Positions 57,846 to 64,000 of a stretch of 64,000 nucleotides of DNA are shown piece by piece; positions within the stretch are counted from its first letter, which is position 1, and each line of letters begins with the position of its first letter. Source of the DNA: Candidatus Roseilinea sp. GTDB lineage: Bacteria; Chloroflexota; Anaerolineae; J036; Brachytrichaceae. The DNA lies in assembly GCA_025055235.1 (NCBI GenBank), contig JANWYN010000109.1:16870-80869 (forward strand), in the 5' to 3' direction. The position numbers were made by a program, and so were the translations under genes. The notes beneath the pieces were generated by a model. That model did no database searches and had not been told where the DNA came from. It worked only from the letters and a program-made list of their open reading frames with translations.

Positions 57846-60800
57846 ATGTCCAGTGATCGAGTCTCGCCCTCCTCTCGACGCATTCATCGCTCCCTGCGCG
57901 CGCTGGCTGGCCTGATGGCGCTCGTCCTCATCACAGCCGCCTGCGCCGACGCCGGACAGCAGCCCACCGCGACGCCGCAACCACCCGCCGTCGCCACCGA
58001 AGCACCCACCCCTGAGGCCACACCTGTGAGCGTGCTTGCGCCGGCCGAGCCGGCTGCGACGATGGCACCGGCCTCTATGCCCACGGCTGAGCCTGTCGAA
58101 GCCGCGCCTGTCGAAGCCGCGCCCACTGTAGCTGCACCCGCCGAAGCCACGCCCACGGCTGAGCCCGTCGAAGCCGCCGAAGCTGCACCGGCGCCGGCCA
58201 CACCGCAGGCAGCCCAGGAACCGAGCGCACCGGCAGCCGGTCCGGCAGCTATCGTGACGGCCGGCGCCTTCGTGGAAGACAACGCGCTGTGCGAACGGTT
58301 CATCGGCGAGAAGATCCCCGAGGGGCTGATCCGCTACCTACGCTGCGGGACGTTCACCGTGCCCGAGCTGCATGCCAAGCCGGACGGCAACACGATCAAG
58401 CTGCCGGTCGTGGTGATCAAATCGGCCAGCCCAAACCCGGCTTCCGATCCGTTGGTCATGCTGCAGGGCGGCCCGGGCGGCTCGGCCATCCGCGAGTTCT
58501 TCGGCGCGATCGTGCGCTCCGGCTTCTCACCCGGCGACGACCGCGACATCATCCTGGTGGATCAGCGCGGCTCGTTCCTAACGCAGCCATCCCTGATCTG
58601 CCCCGAATACCGCGAGACCGTGCTGAAGCACATCCAGAGCGGCTTGATGGGCGACGCGGCGGAGCAGGAGCGCATCGCTGCCAACGCCGCGTGCCGCGCG
58701 CGGCTGGCCGGCGAGGGCATCAACCTGGCCGCCTACAACAGCCTGGAGAACGCCGCCGACATCGCCGCCTTGCCCCGCGCGCTGGGCTATGTTGACTACA
58801 ACCTCTACGGCAAGTCCTACGGCGCGCTGCTCGCCCAGCATATCGTCGCGCTCTATCCGCAGGGCGTGCGCAGCGTCATCCTAGACGGCGCGATCCCGCG
58901 CGCCGGCAAGTTCGCCCTCACCCGCAACGCGAACTTCCAGCAGGCGCTGCAGAAGGTCGCCGGCGCCTGCGCCGCCGACCCGCTGTGCGCGAAGGACTAC
59001 CCGGACATCGAGCAGCGCTTCGTCGCGCTGGTGCGCGCGCTGAACGCCTCGCCCGCGCCGATGACGATCACCACCCGCTCGCTCACCGAGGTTGTCACGC
59101 TGAATGCGCCGCTCACCGGCGAGGCGCTGCTGGGCGTGATCTACACCATGATGTACGACTCGTATGGCATCAGCCGGCTGCCGCGGCTGGTGGACCTGGT
59201 GGAGAAGCGCGACCTCGATTACCTCGCGCGGCTGCGCGACCGCTTCGAGCTACAGGTGCTGAACGAAACCACCATCGGCATGTTCAACTCGATCTTCTGC
59301 TCGGAGGAGGCGAACTTCACCGAGGATGAGGCGCAGCGGGCCGACGCCGATGTGCTGCCCGAGTTGAAGGTCTTCCGCTCGGCGCGCGAGATCCTGGCCA
59401 CCTGCAAGGAATGGGGCGTGCCGCTGCTGGGCGACGAGGTGCATGCTGTGGCCAAGAGCGACGTGCCGGTGCTGGTGCTGAGCGGCGAGTTCGACCCGCT
59501 CACGCCGCCGGAGTTGGGCGCGCAGGCCGCGGCCGGGTTCTCCAACGCGACGCAGGTGCTCTTCAAGGCGCAGGGTCACGGGCTCGCGCCGGCCAACGCA
59601 TGCGCCGCCAGCTTGATCGCCAACTTCCTCAACGCGCCCGCCGAGCAACTGGATACCAAGTGCGCCCAGGGCAGGCCACTCGAGTTCAGCACCACCAGCA
59701 TCCAGTTGACGGAGTTCACCGACCCGATCGCCGGCGTCGGCGGCAAGCGGCCGGTCGGCTGGATTGAACTCAGCCCAGGCGTGTTCGGCGACGACGTGTC
59801 GGTGGCGGCCATCCAGTTCGCGCACCAGACGACGCCCGACCCGGCGGCCATCCGACGACAACTGGAGACCGGCCGCTTCCAGCGCACCGATGCGCGCACC
59901 ATCGGCGAGGTCGCCTGGCAGTTCTTCAGCGGCAGCTCGAGCGACGGCCGGCTGCTGCAAGACATCGCCATTGGCAACGACGGCCGCTTCATCGTGCAAC
60001 TGCTCAGCGGCGCGCCGGAGCAACGCGAGATGCTCTACCAAGCGGTGTTCCTGCCGGCGGTCGAGTCGTTCTTCGCCATCCAAGCATCGGCGCAAACTAT
60101 CGTCATCGAGACGCCGCAGCGCGACGACGAGGTGACCAGCCCGGCAGCCGTGAGCGGCTACACCAGCCGGACGCCGTTCGAGAACAACTTGGTGTATCGC
60201 ATCTACAATAGCGCCGGCTTCATCATCAGCGAAGGCCCGATCTCGGTGAAAGGCAGCCTGGGCGGACCGGGAACGTTCGCGGCCACCTTGCCCTTCACCG
60301 TGACGCAGCGCGAAGCGGGGCGCATCGAGGTGCTGGACATTGACGCCGCCACCGGCCAGCCCTTCGCCACGGCTGCGGTCAGCGTGACGCTCGCGCCTGT
60401 CAACCTGGAGGGACAACCGCCTGTCTTCACCATCACAATTGAGACGCCTGCGCCCAATACCGCGATCACCAGCCCGGCGCAGGTGAAGGGCGACATTTCG
60501 CTCACGCCGTTCGAGAACAACCTGGTGTATCGCGTCTTCGACGCGAGCGGCGCACAGGTCGGCATCGGGCCGATCACCGTGGCCGGCGAGCTGGGCAAGC
60601 CCGGCACATTCGACGCGACCATCACCTTCACGCCAACGCAGAGCGGGCGAGGCCGTCTGTTGATTGAGGTGCCCAACGAAGCCGGCGGCCCGCCCTTCGC
60701 TACCTCGGCAGTGGACGTGCTGCTGGAAGTGCCCGCCCCGGCGAGCGAAGTGGTGACCGCGACCGAGGCGATCACTCCGACCGCAGCGATCACGCCGTCT

Positions 60801-61526
60801 GCCGTCACAACGCCGACGGCAGCCATAGATCCAGGGCAGTTCAGTTTGACCCCGACCGGCCTCGCGCGCCGCGTGACGAAGGAAGCGCGTCCGGGCGTCC
60901 CCTTCAACCCGGACGCGCCGCTGCCGTTAAATGGCTGGCCGGCGCACCTGCGCTTCCGCTTCGACGGCGACCGGCTGGCCGACGATGTCTTCGCGCCGCG
61001 CCAGCGCCAGTTGCTGATTCTCCCGCTGGAGGCCTACCGCGCCCAGTTCAGCGGCGACGCACTGGCGGCATTCGACGCGACGATCGCCCGCCTGAAGGCC
61101 ATCCTCGAAACCCGGCCGGAGGCGATCACCGAGACGATTCCTCTGCTGCCGTCGGTCGGTGGCGACCAGGTGCTGCGCAGCCAGATCGGCTACCTCGACT
61201 TCGACGGCGGCGCGTGCGTGCGGTTCATCACGGCATATCGCTTCGACGTGGGCGCGATCACCGATGCAGACACGTTCTACACCTGCCAGGGACTGAGCAG
61301 CGACGGTAAATATTACGTGTCGTTCGTATATCCCGTGTCGTCCACAGCGCTGCCGGCCAGCGCCCGGCGCGTCACGCGCGCGGAGCAAGCGCGCATCCAG
61401 AGCGACTATCCGGCTTACCTGCAGCGCATCCAAGCCGCGCTCGACCGGCTGACCTCGCGCGGCTTCCGGCCCACGTTGGCCCAGCTCGACGCGGTGGTGA
61501 AGACACTGAAGCTGCCGAAGCCTTGA
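57846..61526 (+). CDS. Lipoprotein alpha/beta hydrolase (TAP-like) with two Gmad2 Ig domains
   Basis: 1226 residues. Lipobox-like ITAAC near residue 34; an Ala/Pro/Glu-rich linker (to about 130). The hydrolase has GGPGGSAIREF (oxyanion), nucleophile elbow GKSYG (Ser324), Asp in SGEFDPLTPPELG and His in GHGLAPANAC, the order of tripeptidyl aminopeptidase/proline iminopeptidase-like enzymes with a TAP C-terminal part. Two tandem Gmad2 Ig-like domains follow (about 755-860 and 865-965, each with TPFENNLVYR), then a Pro/Thr linker and a C-terminal domain of unknown type (from about 1035). It is probably a surface peptidase or esterase. The linker DNA contains the GAGCCTGTCGAAGCC repeat. Confidence 0.85.
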   Translation: MSSDRVSPSSRRIHRSLRALAGLMALVLITAACADAGQQPTATPQPPAVATEAPTPEATPVSVLAPAEPAATMAPASMPTAEPVEAAPVEAAPTVAAPAEATPTAEPVEAAEAAPAPATPQAAQEPSAPAAGPAAIVTAGAFVEDNALCERFIGEKIPEGLIRYLRCGTFTVPELHAKPDGNTIKLPVVVIKSASPNPASDPLVMLQGGPGGSAIREFFGAIVRSGFSPGDDRDIILVDQRGSFLTQPSLICPEYRETVLKHIQSGLMGDAAEQERIAANAACRARLAGEGINLAAYNSLENAADIAALPRALGYVDYNLYGKSYGALLAQHIVALYPQGVRSVILDGAIPRAGKFALTRNANFQQALQKVAGACAADPLCAKDYPDIEQRFVALVRALNASPAPMTITTRSLTEVVTLNAPLTGEALLGVIYTMMYDSYGISRLPRLVDLVEKRDLDYLARLRDRFELQVLNETTIGMFNSIFCSEEANFTEDEAQRADADVLPELKVFRSAREILATCKEWGVPLLGDEVHAVAKSDVPVLVLSGEFDPLTPPELGAQAAAGFSNATQVLFKAQGHGLAPANACAASLIANFLNAPAEQLDTKCAQGRPLEFSTTSIQLTEFTDPIAGVGGKRPVGWIELSPGVFGDDVSVAAIQFAHQTTPDPAAIRRQLETGRFQRTDARTIGEVAWQFFSGSSSDGRLLQDIAIGNDGRFIVQLLSGAPEQREMLYQAVFLPAVESFFAIQASAQTIVIETPQRDDEVTSPAAVSGYTSRTPFENNLVYRIYNSAGFIISEGPISVKGSLGGPGTFAATLPFTVTQREAGRIEVLDIDAATGQPFATAAVSVTLAPVNLEGQPPVFTITIETPAPNTAITSPAQVKGDISLTPFENNLVYRVFDASGAQVGIGPITVAGELGKPGTFDATITFTPTQSGRGRLLIEVPNEAGGPPFATSAVDVLLEVPAPASEVVTATEAITPTAAITPSAVTTPTAAIDPGQFSLTPTGLARRVTKEARPGVPFNPDAPLPLNGWPAHLRFRFDGDRLADDVFAPRQRQLLILPLEAYRAQFSGDALAAFDATIARLKAILETRPEAITETIPLLPSVGGDQVLRSQIGYLDFDGGACVRFITAYRFDVGAITDADTFYTCQGLSSDGKYYVSFVYPVSSTALPASARRVTRAEQARIQSDYPAYLQRIQAALDRLTSRGFRPTLAQLDAVVKTLKLPKP
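58084..58190. repeat. In-frame GCCTGTCGAAGCC repeat in a linker
   Basis: GCTGAGCCTGTCGAAGCC, GCGCCTGTCGAAGCC and GCTGAGCCCGTCGAAGCC, encoding AEPVEAAPVEAAP. The unit is the same as in the intergenic region 57454-57620. Confidence 0.75.
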
Positions 61527-61568
61527 AGCAAACTTGATGCAGAGCGCGGATGGCCGTTCCGCGCATGG

Positions 61569-61610
61569 ACGCAGGGATCGCCGCAACGGGCGATCCCTGC
61601 GTTCGTTTTT
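61569..61610 (+). terminator. Factor-independent terminator of the hydrolase gene
   Basis: ACGCAGGGATCGCC pairs perfectly with GGCGATCCCTGCGT (14 bp, loop GCAAC G) and is followed by TCGTTTTT. It lies 43 bases past the stop. The clearest terminator of the window. Confidence 0.85.
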
Positions 61611-61655
61611 GGAAGGTGCTCCGGAGACGTTCGAAATTTGCCGTGGGGCTGAGCG

Positions 61656-62846
61656 CTACGGTATCGGCGTCGGCCCGGGGTTGAACAACGTCACTTGCAC
61701 GGCGTTGTCATACAGCCGGCCGTCCACGCCCGTCACGCGCAGGATATACGTCGCGCTCTGGTTTGGGCACACGACGATGTCGCCGTTCGGGCCAACGACG
61801 GTCGTGGAGTTCGTTGAAGAGTCAATCAGCACGATGGCGTTGAACTGGCCGGAGACTTGCCAGCGTAGGTTCGTGCACTGGCCTCGCGGCAGCGAATTGC
61901 TCTCCGCGTAGAAGTTGACGTTCGGCGCGGGCGCGCCGCCGGTCACGTTAACGGTGAGGAAGTAGTCGCGCGATACGCCGTCTTGGCCGATCACCTGCAG
62001 CCGATAGGTGGACGTGTTGAGCGGGCAGACCTGGCGCGAGTCGTTGCCGCCTACGCCCTGCTGATTGCCGCCATCCCAGAAGAACACTGCGCGCACGTTG
62101 TTCACATTCCATCGCAGCGTGGTGCAACTGCCGGGGTTGACGGAGTAAGCGTCGGCGCGGAAGTTGGGATCGTTCGGCTGAGGCGGGTTGACGTTGACAG
62201 TGACGCTCTGCTGGTACGTCGTGCCGTCGCGGCGCTGCACGAGCAGCGTGTACGTCGTCGTGGTCGTGGGACACACGGTGCGCGAATCTACGCCGCCTAC
62301 GCCCTGTTGATACCCGCCGCTGATCAACCACACGCCGGCCACCTCGGTGACGTTCCAGCTCAGCGTGCTGCATTGGGGCGGCGTGATAACCGCCGGCGTC
62401 GCGATGAAGTTGGCCGGATTGGGAATCGGCGTCGGGCCGGGCGGCAAAGGTGGATTGGGCACGACGGGCACGTTCTGCATGCACGACGTCTGTACGATCT
62501 CGCCGAATACCCACCCTTCGCGATCGCCGAAGATGATGCGATACCAGGAATTGTCGCGAAGGCGGCCGGTCACTTGCGCGGTCTGGCCGGCGAACAGCGC
62601 GCCGATGGGCGGCTCGAACTGCGTGCTGGGGCCGGAGCGCACGTTGACCTGCCCATACGCAATCACGGTGGGCACACAGCCCTGCGCTTGGCCGAGGGCA
62701 GTGACGGAAGCCGGCGGCTGCGTGCCTACGAGGAGCACAGCCGGCAAAGCCAGTGACAGCACCAAGACCGCCAGCAGAGCTAATCGGGCGAAGGCGTTGC
62801 TGCGTGCAAGCGCGCCGAGCGGTGACGAGTGGTTTGTATCGTTCAC
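61656..62846 (-). CDS. Secreted SH3b + Ig-like repeat protein
   Basis: 396 residues. Signal peptide (about 18-50), bacterial SH3 domain (about 58-120: GQVNVRSGPSTQFEPPIGAL, DREGWVFGEIV), a Pro-rich linker, and three homologous Ig-like domains of about 85 residues, each with a Cys near the start and end (CSTLSWNVTEV, CTTLRWNVNNV, CTNLRWQVSGQ). The same Ig type occurs in the lipoprotein at 901-2994. A cell-wall-binding surface protein is likely. GTG 62846 is chosen, with TACAAT at 62879-62874 and GGGAG upstream; the longer frame runs through repeats. Confidence 0.8.
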   Translation of the reverse strand: MNDTNHSSPLGALARSNAFARLALLAVLVLSLALPAVLLVGTQPPASVTALGQAQGCVPTVIAYGQVNVRSGPSTQFEPPIGALFAGQTAQVTGRLRDNSWYRIIFGDREGWVFGEIVQTSCMQNVPVVPNPPLPPGPTPIPNPANFIATPAVITPPQCSTLSWNVTEVAGVWLISGGYQQGVGGVDSRTVCPTTTTTYTLLVQRRDGTTYQQSVTVNVNPPQPNDPNFRADAYSVNPGSCTTLRWNVNNVRAVFFWDGGNQQGVGGNDSRQVCPLNTSTYRLQVIGQDGVSRDYFLTVNVTGGAPAPNVNFYAESNSLPRGQCTNLRWQVSGQFNAIVLIDSSTNSTTVVGPNGDIVVCPNQSATYILRVTGVDGRLYDNAVQVTLFNPGPTPIP

Positions 62847-62904
62847 TATGGGACTCCCACGAGAATTAGGGGCATTGTAACGCCGTCCGCTGCGGAGGGG
62901 TGTA

Positions 62905-63030
62905 TTCCTTCTAGGGGCAAAATGCCCGGCAACTGAAGTCGCGGGCAATTTGCAGCGAAGCCGGCCGGGCGCCGGCTTTGCCATGCGTTGCGCGATGGGG
63001 CTCTTCTCGAAGAAAACCCGGTTTGTTCTG
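62905..63030. repeat. ACTGAAGTCGCGG repeat copy 2 and CCCGGTTT element
   Basis: GCCCGGCAACTGAAGTCGCG, GGCAATTTGCAGCGAAGCCG, CCATGCGTTGCGCGATGGGG aligned with 28720-28800, followed by TCTCGAAGAAAACCCGGTTT as in 12148-12172. Confidence 0.7.
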
Positions 63031-63041
63031 CTCCACATCTC

Positions 63042-63069
63042 TTTACATTTGCCCTCTTTCGTGTAATCT
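63042..63069 (+). promoter_or_regulatory. Candidate promoter of the ABC gene
   Basis: TTTACA (63042-63047) and TAATCT (63064-63069) with a 16-base spacer. Unlike many genes here, the message would have an about 70-base leader with a Shine-Dalgarno sequence. Confidence 0.4.
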
Positions 63070-63143
63070 TATTGGGGTCGCCGCCCTTGCTGTCACAGCG
63101 ATTTCAGGGGGCGAGAGGCTTAGTCACTCCGGAGGCAAGCGCG

Positions 63144-64000
63144 TTGTCCGAATATGCAGTTGAGATGCGAGACGTGAGCAAGGTCTTCGGCGATGTGATC
63201 GCCGTGGATCACGTCTCGATGGGCATTCGCCAGAAAGAATTCTTCGCCATGCTTGGGCCGTCGGGCTGCGGCAAGACCACCTCGCTGCGCATGATCGCCG
63301 GCTTCGAGCGCCCGACGAGCGGAGAGATCTACATAGATGGCAAGGCCATGGGCAACACCCCGCCCTTCCACCGCAACGTCAACACCGTCTTCCAATCCTA
63401 TGCGCTCTTTCCCCACATGACCGTGGAGCAGAACGTCGGCTTCGGGTTGGAGATGAAGGGCGTAAGCCGGAGCGAGATCATCCGGCGGGTGGGCGAAGCG
63501 CTGGAGTTGGTGCGGTTGCCACAGATGGCCAAGCGTTATCCCCGGCAGATGTCCGGCGGCCAGCAGCAGCGTGTGGCGCTGGCGCGCGCGCTGGTGAACC
63601 GGCCCAAAGTGCTGCTGCTCGACGAGCCGCTCGGCGCGCTCGACGCCAAGCTGCGCAAGGAGATGCAGATCGAGCTGAAGACGCTCCAGCGCGAAGTCGG
63701 CATCACCTTCATCTTCGTCACCCACGACCAAGAAGAAGCGCTGACGATGAGCGATCGTATCGCCGTGTTCTCCAAAGGCAAGGTGCTGCAGATCGGCACG
63801 CCGCTTGAAATATACGAGCGCCCCACCACGCGCTTCGTGGCCGACTTCATCGGCGAGACCAACTTCCTGGAGGGCAAGGTGCAGGAAGTGAACGGCGAGT
63901 TCGCCAGCGTGATCGTGGATGGCGGGCGCCGGTTCGTGGGCCGGGCGATGGACGGCGTGCGACCGGGCGTACAAGCCGTGGTCTCGGTCCGGCCGGAGAA
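63144..64000 (+). CDS. potA: Spermidine/putrescine-type ABC transporter ATP-binding protein (partial)
   Basis: The frame is open to the window end (285 codons seen). Start TTG 63144 with GGAGG at 63130-63134. Walker A GPSGCGKTT, Q-loop FQSYALFPHM, signature MSGGQQQRVALARAL, Walker B VLLLDEPLGALD, switch His in FVTHDQEEALTMSD, then the start of the TOBE domain (SVRPEK). EVGITFIFVTHDQ and the FIGETNFLEG segment match PotA. Permease genes are expected beyond the window. PotA versus other polyamine/thiamine/iron importers of this class is not certain. Confidence 0.9.
   Translation, partial: MSEYAVEMRDVSKVFGDVIAVDHVSMGIRQKEFFAMLGPSGCGKTTSLRMIAGFERPTSGEIYIDGKAMGNTPPFHRNVNTVFQSYALFPHMTVEQNVGFGLEMKGVSRSEIIRRVGEALELVRLPQMAKRYPRQMSGGQQQRVALARALVNRPKVLLLDEPLGALDAKLRKEMQIELKTLQREVGITFIFVTHDQEEALTMSDRIAVFSKGKVLQIGTPLEIYERPTTRFVADFIGETNFLEGKVQEVNGEFASVIVDGGRRFVGRAMDGVRPGVQAVVSVRPE

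Larger units (their letters stand above)
62847..63143. other. Intergenic region of divergent genes
   Basis: About 300 bases. Contains TAGGGGCAAAATGCC (62914), the ACTGAAGTCGCGG repeat copy 2, the AGAAAACCCGGTTT element (63005-63024) and the promoter of the ABC gene. No gene. Confidence 0.6.

Overview
The window is high-GC, gene-dense bacterial DNA with no rRNA, tRNA, CRISPR array or transposase that I could find. Lipoproteins with proline/threonine-rich linkers, NBR1-type Ig domains, a fused ECF ATPase, ATP-independent translin and HD/CHAD proteins and the overall codon style fit the Chloroflexota, probably an Anaerolineae lineage of the Roseilinea/Thermofonsia type. That is inferred from style and gene content, not from a marker gene.

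Layout. 1-11.4 kb: an S26 signal-peptidase homologue without its catalytic dyad, a solute-binding/NBR1-Ig lipoprotein, a B12-dependent diol dehydratase with fused large and medium subunits plus a short small subunit, an MBOAT acyltransferase, a ParB-fold protein, a LysM/M23 endopeptidase and a ProRS-like protein. 11.4-20.2 kb: a DUF433/DUF5615 toxin-antitoxin-like pair, a 2025-residue alpha-2-macroglobulin-like lipoprotein without a thioester, and a restriction-modification locus (D12 adenine methylase next to a frameshifted NotI-family endonuclease). 20.3-31 kb: DUF2085 protein, thiol-disulfide protein, MTA phosphorylase, translin, HD-CHAD, LCP ligase, HAD phosphatase, dCTP deaminase and ArgRS. 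31-41.7 kb: SDR, M20 and P1/S58 peptidases, a full ECF transporter (S divergent from A-A-T), a CPA1 antiporter, patatin and an FtsH-like protease. 41.8-54 kb: methylase-MazG, phosphoesterase, creatininase, NrtR, SRPBCC, two glycosyltransferases, MGMT, E1-alpha, a zincin, KynB and a PhyH oxygenase. 54-64 kb: lipoyl synthase, esterase, flippase-like protein, alpha/beta hydrolase with Gmad2 domains, an SH3/Ig surface protein and the start of a spermidine-type ABC ATPase.

The most unusual signal is a family of degenerate heptanucleotide (sometimes nonanucleotide) tandem repeats, often as two inverted arms. I count about twenty loci. They lie between genes and also in frame inside at least eight protein genes (argS twice, pduCD, mazG fusion, two glycosyltransferases, kynB, M20 peptidase, ECF ATPase linker). 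The unit sequence differs at every locus while the period stays at 7, which recalls the STRR repeats described from heterocystous cyanobacteria. Other dispersed palindromic families lie between genes.

A second theme is erosion of catalytic motifs: signal peptidase (Ser and Lys lost), ArgRS (HIGH reads TIGT), ProRS (THE and KD motifs lost), A2M (CxEQ lost). A third is leaderless expression: at least nine genes have a TANAAT -10 box only 6-12 bases before the start codon.
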